A stretch of DNA of 14,748 nucleotides from Candidatus Uhrbacteria bacterium. GTDB taxonomy: Bacteria; Patescibacteriota; Patescibacteriia; UBA9934; UBA11717. A program made the translations under genes and the position numbers. The stretch lies in assembly GCA_013203725.1 (NCBI GenBank), contig JABMPK010000085.1:1-14748 (forward strand), given 5' to 3'. Positions 4,317-11,840 of the stretch are shown one piece after another. Positions within the stretch are counted from its first letter, which is position 1; every line of letters begins with the position of its first letter. A model generated the notes under the pieces. The model did no database searches. It worked only from the letters and a program-made list of their open reading frames with translations, and was not told the origin of the DNA.

Positions 4317-5817
4317 CTACATGCTTAATTTCCAGAGGCCGATCTTGCCTGTATCCAATGCCCAGCTTCATTGCGTGCTCGGCTTTTTGTAGCTCCATGC
4401 CAATATCGAGCGCGTGGGAAACTTGGGAAACGATATCAAGGTGGCCGATCTTGAGTGCGAGGTCGTGTGCCGAGTTTCCTCGATACTCGGCGATCACTGC
4501 ACCTTCACCGGTTTGATGCTCGGCGATAATCTCACGGTCTTCAACTCGGATTATTATACTGCCACGCTTATCTCCAAACAGTGCGTCGAAAACTTTCCTT
4601 GGGTCACGTTCCAAGTATGCACAGTTGATCAACTTCTCTGCGTGTTCAAAATCACCTTCGTAAACGTGTGCACTGTGCGACTGAATACACATCGATCCGC
4701 GTTCAAAACCTGTTGCTTCTGCGACTTCTTGATGCATCGCGATGAGTCCGAACGCATTCGGTATAGCTGCCTTAAATATGTCGTGTGATCGGAATGAGGC
4801 TATCATATTCAGCTTACCTTCGCTCTGAATACACTGCACAGAAATCAAGCAGGGAGGTGATTTTGATTGAGCGTCCTGCGATGGAATCAGGGTCGTAGCG
4901 ACAGCGCGACGAGAATCTGGACTCTCTACAAGGCTGCCGATGAGGCCTTCCTTGACCTGATCAACGACCTGGTCACCAAGCTTCCAGTCTCGCAATCGTG
5001 AACCGTATGTGTAGGACACGCCTTCTTTGGTGTTCGCATTCAAAAAAACATCGTGATATTGCTCGATGGCAGACTTCGTTGCACCAACTGTCTCCTTAAG
5101 TTCGTCCGGCCAGTCTGCCGGTATGTCCTCGGGGAAGGACCCGGCTTCGTTGTGAATCACCCATTGCGCAGAGAGCAACTCTTTTTGCTCCATTCCATAC
5201 TGCGAACCTTTTACTGTTCCGTACCGCATAATATGAAAAACAAGTTTGCGCCACGCTTCGATAACGGTATTACCATGAACTGTAAAACCAATCTTCTCCG
5301 ACGGTAATGTTGAGATCTCCCGGATAGCGGGAGGAGGGAAGTCGACCGAGTCCATGTATGGCTCTGACTCCGAGCTCTCTATTTTTGAAACTGCTGTATA
5401 CAAATCGTGTTCAGATAAGTCAGAGAGTTCAACTTTTGTTATCATGGTCCGAACGACCGGAATATCGATCTCCGGTTCAATTTGAAAAGAGGTCCCAACA
5501 ATGATCGAATCATCGCCAACACCGTTCTCCCAAAGTGCTTTGAGAATGTCTGTACCACTCGTTCCAAATGGCGTGTTGGAAAGTGGTCCGTGGCCCCAGA
5601 GAACCAGAGTCTTGATGTGGGGATTAAGCGCCAGGTTTCTCAATACGACGTTCACGCCTTGTCGCGAGTAGAGTGTTCCAATGATAGCGGCTTTTTCCAA
5701 GAGCTCGGGTGATGCCTTGATTGCAACATCTGCCTGATTCCAGACGGTGCAGAAACCAGTCGATGCCTTTTGGTTGCCGAGGATTACTGGATATTTGTTG
5801 TCCTGGAATATGGGCAT
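4306..5817 (-). CDS. Thymidylate synthase-like fusion: MtrA-like, ThyA-like and DUF4346 domains
   Basis: The ATG at 5817 gives 503 residues; a TTG at 5838 would give 510, the numbering used here. There is no Shine-Dalgarno, but GAAAAT (5829-5824) ends six bases before the ATG. Residues 16-140 resemble MtrA, the corrinoid subunit of tetrahydromethanopterin methyltransferase (YPVILG, then NPHIKTLVLWG, then LKALWENGV). The MtrA histidine that ligates cobalt appears to be Asn/Pro here. Residues 185-405 form a ThyA core: YTYGSRL, RR (310-311) for dUMP phosphate, SPPC with probable catalytic C330, R350-S-H-D353, N361, and H391-V-Y393. Residues 410-502 match DUF4346 (SIIIRVEDREI, EYRGNSAHDLA, QDRPL). 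The probable reaction is methylation of dUMP to dTMP with a reduced pterin or folate donor. I infer the flanking domains bind or shape that cofactor. It follows radA by a repeat-filled gap. Confidence 0.85.
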   Translation of the reverse strand: MPIFQDNKYPVILGNQKASTGFCTVWNQADVAIKASPELLEKAAIIGTLYSRQGVNVVLRNLALNPHIKTLVLWGHGPLSNTPFGTSGTDILKALWENGVGDDSIIVGTSFQIEPEIDIPVVRTMITKVELSDLSEHDLYTAVSKIESSESEPYMDSVDFPPPAIREISTLPSEKIGFTVHGNTVIEAWRKLVFHIMRYGTVKGSQYGMEQKELLSAQWVIHNEAGSFPEDIPADWPDELKETVGATKSAIEQYHDVFLNANTKEGVSYTYGSRLRDWKLGDQVVDQVKEGLIGSLVESPDSRRAVATTLIPSQDAQSKSPPCLISVQCIQSEGKLNMIASFRSHDIFKAAIPNAFGLIAMHQEVAEATGFERGSMCIQSHSAHVYEGDFEHAEKLINCAYLERDPRKVFDALFGDKRGSIIIRVEDREIIAEHQTGEGAVIAEYRGNSAHDLALKIGHLDIVSQVSHALDIGMELQKAEHAMKLGIGYRQDRPLEIKHVETA

Positions 5818-5871
5818 AGGGTAATTTTCAAAATTCAATTTGGCAATTTCGAATTAATCAAGTTCGTTTTA

Positions 5872-5959
5872 CTGTCATTGCGAGGAACGAAGCAACCCAG
5901 TTCGGTGCGACGCATGAGCTCGCTTATCGAGGTTGCTTCACTACCGTTCGCAATGACAG
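5872..5959. repeat. Long inverted repeat, ATTGCGAGGAACGAAGCAACC family
   Basis: The left arm CTGTCATTGCGAGGAACGAAGCAACC (5872-5897) pairs with the right arm ending GTTCGCAATGACAG (5931-5959). The outer 12 bp are perfect (CTGTCATTGCGA/TCGCAATGACAG) and GAAGCAACC/GGTTGCTTC is also perfect, with a small internal mismatch. The loop is about 33 bases. It is a MITE-sized palindromic repeat of a kind widely dispersed in bacterial genomes. It lies between the radA stop and the ThyA-like start, so it may terminate or stabilise radA mRNA. Confidence 0.85.
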
Positions 5960-5989
5960 CATTGAGCCTCTCTGCATTGCACATACTAC

Positions 5990-7267
5990 TCACTTAATCC
6001 GCTCTACCAACTCTCTCACCGTCTTAACTTCCGCCGCTGAAATCACTTGTCCCATACCTAACCTTTTCGACTCCTTGGACCGTCTCTCCGCCATCGGCAC
6101 CGGTCTAACTTCGCCTCCAAGGCCGACTTCGCCAAATATAACAGTGTCTTTCGGTATTGCTTTGTCGAGCTTGGACCCAATCAACGCAGCGCAAACCGCA
6201 AGGTCAACAGCAGGCTCTTTTACGTTCATTCCTCCTACTACATTAACATAAACATCTTGTCCCGAAAATGATACTTTTCCGTGCTTTTCGATGATAGCAA
6301 GCAGCATCTGCATTCTATTCGTGTTGAATCCGGATCCACGTCGCACTGGAGTTCCGTAGCTAGATGTATTCACAAGCGCTTGGATCTCCACAAGGAACGC
6401 GCGTGACCCTTCGATCGTGCAGACCATTGCAGTTCCGGGAGCCGTTGGTCCGTCGTTCATGAACAGGGAAGAGGGCGATTCGACTCCGATCAGTCCTTTC
6501 TCCGTCATCTCAAACACTCCAACCTCATCGATGCTGCCAAAGCGATGCTTAGATGCGCGTAGCAACCGGTAGGCGTGGCGAGGGTCTCCGCCGAAGTGGA
6601 GCACGGTGTCCACCATGTGTTCTAGCATCTTGGGTCCCGCTATCAGGCCGTCCTTTGTGATCTGGCCCACGAGGATGATGGGTATGTTGTGTGTTTTTGC
6701 GAGAGCTGCGAGTTGTGCCGTGGCTGCGCGCAGGTGCGTGGGAGCTCCAGCAGCCGCGTCGTGTTCGCTGGTGGTCATGGTTTGGATCGAGTCGACTATA
6801 ACGAGCTGAGGCTTTTCTTTTACAATCGCTGAGATCACGGGTTCAACTTCTGTCTTCGTTACAATCTTAACATTCTTTGTACGCGCACCAAGTCTGTCGA
6901 ACCGTATCTTAAGCTGGGCAGGGGACTCCTCGCCCGCAACGTACAAGATCGATCCGTCGAGTGTGCCGGCTAAGTTCGCCAAGAGCGTAGACTTTCCAAC
7001 GCCCGGCTCACCAGAAAGCAAGATTACTTGCCCTGGTACGAGTCCACCTCCAAGCACGCGGTCAAACTCACTGATCCCAGTGACGCGCTTATCTGCTTCT
7101 GACACCTTGATATCGCTAAACGCTAAAACAGCCGCCGGTTTGGCAGCTGTAGTCGCTTTCTTGTTTTTCTGCACATCACCCTCACCAAGCGTCCCCCATT
7201 TACTGCATTCAGTACATCGCCCAGCCCACTTAGGGTATTGCGCATCACAATAGCTACAGATGAACAT
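5990..7267 (-). CDS. DNA repair protein RadA/Sms
   Basis: RadA is a RecA-like ATPase and branch-migration helicase that processes recombination intermediates. The 425-residue product is slightly shorter than usual (about 450). An N-terminal zinc finger has C4, C7, C18 and C21. The RecA-like core has Walker A GEPGVGKST (86-94), Walker B LVIVDS (155-160) and the RadA signature as KHRFG (240-244, usually KNRFG), with the lysine kept. The C-terminal half is the Lon-protease-like domain, which in RadA lacks peptidase activity. The ATG at 7267 has no Shine-Dalgarno but lies six bases after an extended -10 box. It is only 17 bp after the pilin-like gene, so it can be read both from the envelope operon and from its own promoter. 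Confidence 0.97.
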   Translation of the reverse strand: MFICSYCDAQYPKWAGRCTECSKWGTLGEGDVQKNKKATTAAKPAAVLAFSDIKVSEADKRVTGISEFDRVLGGGLVPGQVILLSGEPGVGKSTLLANLAGTLDGSILYVAGEESPAQLKIRFDRLGARTKNVKIVTKTEVEPVISAIVKEKPQLVIVDSIQTMTTSEHDAAAGAPTHLRAATAQLAALAKTHNIPIILVGQITKDGLIAGPKMLEHMVDTVLHFGGDPRHAYRLLRASKHRFGSIDEVGVFEMTEKGLIGVESPSSLFMNDGPTAPGTAMVCTIEGSRAFLVEIQALVNTSSYGTPVRRGSGFNTNRMQMLLAIIEKHGKVSFSGQDVYVNVVGGMNVKEPAVDLAVCAALIGSKLDKAIPKDTVIFGEVGLGGEVRPVPMAERRSKESKRLGMGQVISAAEVKTVRELVERIK

Positions 7268-7273
7268 GGGAGT

Positions 7274-7282
7274 ATTTTAGCA
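7274..7282 (-). promoter_or_regulatory. Extended -10 promoter of radA, leaderless
   Basis: On the minus strand TGCTAAAAT (7282-7274) is an extended -10 with five of six matches to TATAAT. Six bases separate it from the radA ATG, placing the likely first transcribed base at the start codon. It fits entirely within the 17-bp gap between radA and the upstream gene. Confidence 0.55.
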
Positions 7283-7284
7283 CA

Positions 7285-8634
7285 TTAGTCACATTTTCCT
7301 GTTCGGAGATTAACATTGTCTCTCCAGCGTGCACCAGCATCTGAACACTTTATGCCGTATTCACGTGAGCAAAGGCCGGGATGGTCGCTCTGGAAGGCGT
7401 ATGTCACTTGCTGGTCATCACAGAGCTTGCTCGAATCATCAATGAGCATGACTCCTGGGGTAGCTTCACAGTTCTTTGTAGAGTCCATGACTTGTTTACC
7501 TTCAAACTCGTAGAGCCAAGGTTGTACCAAGGATCTGCAAAAATTATTCGTCTGCATGATTCGTTCAAGGTTAGCTTGGCAAACTGCATCGGCCTTGAAT
7601 ACATCGTCCCCCTCGCACACTGCAACAACTGCAAAGCCTGTCTGGAATGGGCATCTCGGCTCGTTGTTCATTAGCGACTGCTGACCAAGTAATTGATATG
7701 TCTCATCGATATTTTTTCCATCTAGCTCTTTTATAAAGGCTGACGTTAATTTAAATCCGTCTGTATAGTTGCCCTCTACTACCTCGTTCTCGGGAAATGG
7801 GTTACAGATTGGTTCAGAAAGACAGTTGGCCATAACACATTTGTCGTAAAACTCTCTGGCAGCTTTTCTAGGGTCTGTGTATGTTTGTAGAAGTTCAAGT
7901 TTGGTCGGCGTTAAGCGTTTATCTGTTGGGTTGTGGAGCTGGTAAGCGGCCAATTGCAATCTGATTATTGCGTCTTTATGCATGATTGAATTATCGGATC
8001 CGTTTCCTAGAACGATGTCCTTAGTCTTGTTACGATCTGCATCGAGAAGAGGACTGCTACCTTCCATTACTTCACCGTCTGCACCTATAATCTCTGTCTT
8101 GATACTTGCTCCAAACGCAGGTTCCTTGGGATCAAGGTCGCTTGGGTTAACTACAGGGATATTCTTAAGTATAGTGAGTTCGAGAGACCTCATCCCAGAG
8201 ATGTTAGGGTTTACAAACGTTAACACCGACGTAACAGTCAAGAGAATGAGCAATCCAATAACCGCCCCGGTAATGTGTTTTTTTGCACTTGCAAGTTGTC
8301 CGGAAGCCGATCCTACCATGTATTCAATCCCGCCGATCATTATTATTACTATGCTAAAAATGATGCCAGCTGTGACCATGAAACGGTATACGGAGTTTAG
8401 GTATACCGATATTGTTCCAATACAAACCTTACCTTCTGAACACGTTCCTTCCGTCGCCGCCGTTCCAATAATCACGCTACCCTTAAAGTCAGAATCTCCA
8501 AGCCCGGGAATCTTTACCTGTAATTGCGGCGCGATAGGTTCTGGTGTGTTTGCAGCCGCATGAGAGATGACTGGCACCAAGAACAACATGCAGAGCATGC
8601 TTGTTATGGTAAGGATGCGGACTAGGTTTTTCAT
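7285..8634 (-). CDS. Secreted pilin-like (VirB2/TrbC-type) protein with cysteine-rich ectodomain
   Basis: The product is 449 residues. A Sec signal peptide spans 1-27 (cleavage probably after SHA). Residues 84-107 and 121-141 are two membrane helices separated by the short basic turn GSASGQLASAKKH, the layout of VirB2/TrbC pilins. The helices contain IVIIMIGGIEYMVGSA and end LTFVNPN. A C-x5-C pair (C65, C71) precedes helix 1. The C-terminal ~300 residues have no family I recognise and hold 12 cysteines (266 to 448), giving 14 in the mature chain. This suggests an extracytoplasmic domain stabilised by disulfides. The N-terminal half is paralogous to the adjacent gene at 8644. It follows that gene by 9 bp with no Shine-Dalgarno, so it is probably co-transcribed. 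The role is inferred as an envelope or secretion-apparatus component. Confidence 0.9.
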   Translation of the reverse strand: MKNLVRILTITSMLCMLFLVPVISHAAANTPEPIAPQLQVKIPGLGDSDFKGSVIIGTAATEGTCSEGKVCIGTISVYLNSVYRFMVTAGIIFSIVIIMIGGIEYMVGSASGQLASAKKHITGAVIGLLILLTVTSVLTFVNPNISGMRSLELTILKNIPVVNPSDLDPKEPAFGASIKTEIIGADGEVMEGSSPLLDADRNKTKDIVLGNGSDNSIMHKDAIIRLQLAAYQLHNPTDKRLTPTKLELLQTYTDPRKAAREFYDKCVMANCLSEPICNPFPENEVVEGNYTDGFKLTSAFIKELDGKNIDETYQLLGQQSLMNNEPRCPFQTGFAVVAVCEGDDVFKADAVCQANLERIMQTNNFCRSLVQPWLYEFEGKQVMDSTKNCEATPGVMLIDDSSKLCDDQQVTYAFQSDHPGLCSREYGIKCSDAGARWRDNVNLRTGKCD

Positions 8635-8643
8635 ATAAACTTT

Positions 8644-9885
8644 TTATTGCACCGGTTTAAGGTAGATTGGGTAGCTTCCACATACATGATCCAAACTCTG
8701 TTGTCTTAGCGCTGTTCCCGGAGCTCTTCCTGATCCTGCAGAGTTCACCAACATTTTGTCGCTAACATACAGCCAGATATGCCCATACGGTGATACCTTA
8801 CCTTTCCACTCGGTTCCCTTGGCAGTTGTCGGCTTATTACCATCTTCATCAGGTTTTGTGTGCTGTCCACCAAAGCCAATATAATCACCTTGTTTAAGTT
8901 CATGCTCAGTGCCATCTTCAAGGGTTACTGTCCCTTTTCCACAGGCCGTTATCTTGGTCGCGCCGCTTCCAAAGATCCCCTGGGTTCCACCGCTTTCTCC
9001 ACGTTGTGGTATGCCGGCGCATTCACTCAATATTGCCAGAAACCCGGAACAGTCAAGGCACATTGTATTGTCTGGGCAGTAGTAGCCGTACGGTACGCCA
9101 TTAGGATCTTTGCGCACGTTCTCCCGATTAACTTCGGACGAATATGCCGGACCATTACCGCGAAGACCCTTGCCGCCAAGTCGATACGATACCTTACCCT
9201 TAAACGAGTCGTAAATATCTTCCAAGTCAGAACCGGGGGTCCTGGGGCAAAAAATTCCTATCGACTCCATGTTGCTTTTTAAAATTAAGTTTGAGTTTGG
9301 ATTCGGGGGAATGGCTATATTTCCAGGAACTGCTGTCGAAAACGAGTTAGCTGCGGATACGTCCCCTGATGCAACTACATACGCAATTGGATCTAAGATT
9401 TCTGCGCGCACGGGTTTCGTTGTAGTAATATTTGGGTTCACGAATGAAAGTATCGCGGTAGTACTGAATACAAGCAGTAATCCGATTACTGAATTTTGAA
9501 TATGTTTTTTTGCATTTTCGATTGTACCAGCTGACGAACCTATCATATATTCAACCCCGCCAATCATGATTATCACAATTGCGAAAATTACCGCAGCACC
9601 GGCACCCCATTTATAGAGCGCGTTAATATATGTTCCCAAGGTGTCTACGCAAATATACCCTTCGTCACACCCATTTTTCCCATCGCCCACGACGATCGAA
9701 TTTTCAAAACTGAGAGCCGGAATCTGAACTTGGAGTTCCGGTCTTATAACTTTCAATTCTTGTTTCGATGTGTCTGGCGCGGGCTCTGGTGTTGGCTCTA
9801 CAGTCGTTTGGGCAAACGCAACTGGCGCCAAACTCAAGAAACATATCATGAATAACGTGGTGAAAATGAGGCCGCGTTTTATCAT
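8644..9885 (-). CDS. Pilin-like membrane protein fused to NlpC/P60-type hydrolase
   Basis: The product is 413 residues. A signal peptide spans 1-25 (AFA|Q), then a Pro/Thr-rich stretch, a C-x5-C pair (C73, C79) and two helices (94-113 and 129-149) almost identical in pattern to the paralogue at 7285 (AIVIIMIGGVEYMIGSSAG, SFVNPN). The C-terminal region (about 225-410) is an NlpC/P60-like cysteine peptidase. It has SYRLGGKG (233-240), DCSGF (278-282) with probable nucleophile C279, GDYIGFGG, and GHIWLYV with probable catalytic H369, then N381 as a possible third residue. Such enzymes cut peptidoglycan stem peptides. Here the domain would be outside the membrane and tethered. It overlaps the DsbA-like gene by four bases (ATGA). 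It could play the part of a VirB1-like cell-wall opener; that role is inference. Confidence 0.9.
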   Translation of the reverse strand: MIKRGLIFTTLFMICFLSLAPVAFAQTTVEPTPEPAPDTSKQELKVIRPELQVQIPALSFENSIVVGDGKNGCDEGYICVDTLGTYINALYKWGAGAAVIFAIVIIMIGGVEYMIGSSAGTIENAKKHIQNSVIGLLLVFSTTAILSFVNPNITTTKPVRAEILDPIAYVVASGDVSAANSFSTAVPGNIAIPPNPNSNLILKSNMESIGIFCPRTPGSDLEDIYDSFKGKVSYRLGGKGLRGNGPAYSSEVNRENVRKDPNGVPYGYYCPDNTMCLDCSGFLAILSECAGIPQRGESGGTQGIFGSGATKITACGKGTVTLEDGTEHELKQGDYIGFGGQHTKPDEDGNKPTTAKGTEWKGKVSPYGHIWLYVSDKMLVNSAGSGRAPGTALRQQSLDHVCGSYPIYLKPVQ

Positions 9886-10520
9886 AGAGCGTCGATAACA
9901 AATGTTATGGCTTCGCGTGTGAGCGCTCCTGAGTATAGATTGCCGTTTATGAAGATTGTGGGCGTTCCTGTAAGATCAAGAGCGATAGCTTCGTCGAGTG
10001 TATGCTGTACAACCGGCCTTGTTACCTCAGACGACATGCAGTTATCGAAAATGCCAACATCTAGTCCAATCTGCTTAGCCGTATTTTTGATACCGTCGGC
10101 GGTCAAACTAGAGCCTAGCTCCAGCATTTTGTCGTGCATATCCCAGAAATATCCTTGATCCTGTGCGCAACGCGCTGCCATTGCGGCCACAAACGAATTT
10201 GGATGCGCCCCAACGTTTGGCGCGTCTTTCCATATAAGCCGTCGCTTGTTTGGTGACTCTGCAATAACTGCCTGCAATTCCGATTCGACTGTCTTGCATA
10301 GCGGGCAGTCAAAGTCACCGTATTCAATGATAGTTATGTTTGCGTTTGGATTTCCACGAATCGGATCAATGAAGCTAATAGGCGGTGACTCCAGTTTTGT
10401 TGGAACAGCTTCAATCTCCTGCTTCTGTATAACTTTCTCGGGAATGACAACTATCAAAAAGATCGCAAGTGTTGTAACTGCGAGGAGAGATAAGATTAGT
10501 AACAGTATTTTATTCGACAT
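9882..10520 (-). CDS. Membrane-anchored DsbA-like thiol-disulfide oxidoreductase
   Basis: The product is 212 residues. One N-terminal helix (4-26) anchors the protein with its catalytic domain outside. The thioredoxin fold carries the active site C72-P-L-C75 after IIEYGDFD. It has the helical insertion typical of DsbA/BdbD proteins (FVAAMAARCAQDQGYFWDMHD) and the cis-proline loop GTPTIFING (P187). Two more cysteines, C118 and C161, may form a structural disulfide. The expected role is oxidation of cysteine pairs in exported proteins. Directly downstream are two secreted proteins with 14 and about 9 mature-chain cysteines, the obvious substrates. It starts 2 bp after the propeller gene stop. 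No Shine-Dalgarno is visible, so translational coupling is likely. A reductase or isomerase role cannot be excluded from sequence. Confidence 0.93.
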   Translation of the reverse strand: MSNKILLLILSLLAVTTLAIFLIVVIPEKVIQKQEIEAVPTKLESPPISFIDPIRGNPNANITIIEYGDFDCPLCKTVESELQAVIAESPNKRRLIWKDAPNVGAHPNSFVAAMAARCAQDQGYFWDMHDKMLELGSSLTADGIKNTAKQIGLDVGIFDNCMSSEVTRPVVQHTLDEAIALDLTGTPTIFINGNLYSGALTREAITFVIDAL

Positions 10521-10522
10521 AG

Positions 10523-11749
10523 TTATCTAACCTGCAACTGTTGAAGTGTTCCTGTTATTGAGTTCTGGTAGAAAAGCGTTCGTCCATCGTCGCTAACATT
10601 CAAGTTTGTCATACTTGTTGGTTTGTCTGGTACGCCTACAACAGTTGTGGCCCCCGTATTTGTGTCGACTCGGTAAATAGTGTCGGGTATTCCAAAAGCA
10701 AGGCTTCTCTGTAGGCCTGATCCTTCTGGAAGGTTATTTGGAACCGCGCAGTAGACGACAGTCTTGTCTGAATATGTACATTTATCTGCCCATGTGTTCA
10801 ACGCTACACTTCGGCGGTTCTCACCAAGCGTGTCAGATCGTGCGTCAACCAGCCAAAGTTGCGGCTGGTAGCTGCTAGAAGGGCCGTGTGTGCTGTATAG
10901 GAGACGCGAACCGTCCGTGCTCCACTTAGGCTCGAATGAGAAACCTTCAACAACGATACCTGGGAAGTTCTCTTGATTTTTTCCAATTGCCAGAATCTGC
11001 TTTCGTCCAAAGCCGCTGGTCAAGGCTCCTGTATCTGCGAAGGCCACAACCTGGTCGTTTGGAGACCAGTTGACCTCAACTTTATTCGCGTTGTTTCCAA
11101 GAGCGGCGATTGTCTGTGCATTGTTTCCGTTTGGGTCTGAGATTACAAGCCAACGGTTTCCAGGATCGACCCCGATGCTTTTTGTGATCAGCTGGTTACC
11201 AGCAGGGGAGAAGTCAAAGTCCTCCCAATGCTGCGGAAGCGTGTGGGTATCTCCAGTTGAAAAGTCGACTACGATGTTTGCGCCATCAGGGAATTCTAGA
11301 ACTGCATTTTTTCCGTCGGGGCTCCATGTAACATCATCAACGTCCGGGTAACTGGTAGGGAGTAGGGCGATGCGGTTTCCATCTTTGTCCACGGCATAAA
11401 ACTTTCCGTCCGCCGGGTCGTAGAAGTTGAGCGATCGTCCGTCGGCGCTGAGCGAAGGGTTCGTGACGCCGGTAAGCGTGAGCGCTGTAACCGCAGTTGG
11501 CCCGCCGATTGCGATAGGTGTTGGCGCGATGGTAGGCAGGGTACCGTCTTCTTCTGGAGACACGAATGTCCGGTCGCCAGCTTCTGTAGTACCAGGAAGC
11601 GCTCCAGGGATTCCTTCTGTGATTACAGGGGATACTTCTTTTGGACCTGCCGGCGCTTTAAAGAACACAAAGTAAAGTCCCGTGGCAATCACGATAACGA
11701 CAGCGATAAACCCAGTTACAACCAATATTTTTTGCGTGCGGAATGTCAT
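10523..11749 (-). CDS. Membrane-anchored TolB/WD40-like beta-propeller protein
   Basis: The ATG at 11749 gives 408 residues; a TTG at 11770 would add seven. A basic N-terminus precedes one membrane helix (8-30), then a Pro/Gly/Thr-rich linker to about 95. About seven blade motifs of the TolB/PD40 type follow: SADGRSLNFYD (101), WSPDGKNAVLEF (142), FSPAGNQL (180), WSPNDQVVAFAD (228), WSTDGSRLLYS (276), CTYSDKTVVYC (324) and VSDDGRTLFYQ (385). C324 and C334 could pair. The propeller should face outward and act as a binding scaffold; no catalytic site is evident. It is the first gene of the tight run propeller, DsbA-like, pilin-hydrolase, pilin (gaps of 2, -4 and 9 bp). The partner or ligand is unknown. 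Confidence 0.9.
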   Translation of the reverse strand: MTFRTQKILVVTGFIAVVIVIATGLYFVFFKAPAGPKEVSPVITEGIPGALPGTTEAGDRTFVSPEEDGTLPTIAPTPIAIGGPTAVTALTLTGVTNPSLSADGRSLNFYDPADGKFYAVDKDGNRIALLPTSYPDVDDVTWSPDGKNAVLEFPDGANIVVDFSTGDTHTLPQHWEDFDFSPAGNQLITKSIGVDPGNRWLVISDPNGNNAQTIAALGNNANKVEVNWSPNDQVVAFADTGALTSGFGRKQILAIGKNQENFPGIVVEGFSFEPKWSTDGSRLLYSTHGPSSSYQPQLWLVDARSDTLGENRRSVALNTWADKCTYSDKTVVYCAVPNNLPEGSGLQRSLAFGIPDTIYRVDTNTGATTVVGVPDKPTSMTNLNVSDDGRTLFYQNSITGTLQQLQVR

Positions 11750-11782
11750 AGATGTTTTTATGAGGATCAATACTCGTGTCGT

Positions 11783-11826
11783 GTACAGCTATCAATATGT
11801 TAATAATATCATAGTTAGCACTGTAC
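11783..11826. repeat. Imperfect inverted repeat upstream of the propeller gene
   Basis: GTACAG (11783-11788) and CTGTAC (11821-11826) form the outer arms, with CTAT (11789-11792) and ATAG (11811-11814) inside, around an AT-rich centre. It lies 34-77 bases upstream of the propeller ATG, in the only gap of the right half long enough for a promoter. On the minus strand TTGATA (11797-11792) followed 17 bp later by TATTGA (11774-11769) is a weak promoter candidate overlapping it. An operator or promoter function is a guess. Confidence 0.35.
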
Positions 11827-11840
11827 GTATTCGCTTAGAT

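Noticed and set aside
6520..6560. Loss of function in RadA because KNRFG is KHRFG
   Set aside because: The lysine, arginine, phenylalanine and glycine are retained and the rest of the protein is intact, so the change is more likely lineage variation.
7982..8563. Plus-strand open frame of 193 codons opposite the pilin-like gene
   Set aside because: It is the mirror of membrane-helix codons on the minus strand. The minus-strand product has a signal peptide and a paralogue next door.
7285..9885. A complete type IV secretion system
   Set aside because: Only pilin-like membrane modules are present. No VirB4, VirB6, VirB8-10 or VirD4-type gene occurs in the window, so a full system is not claimed.
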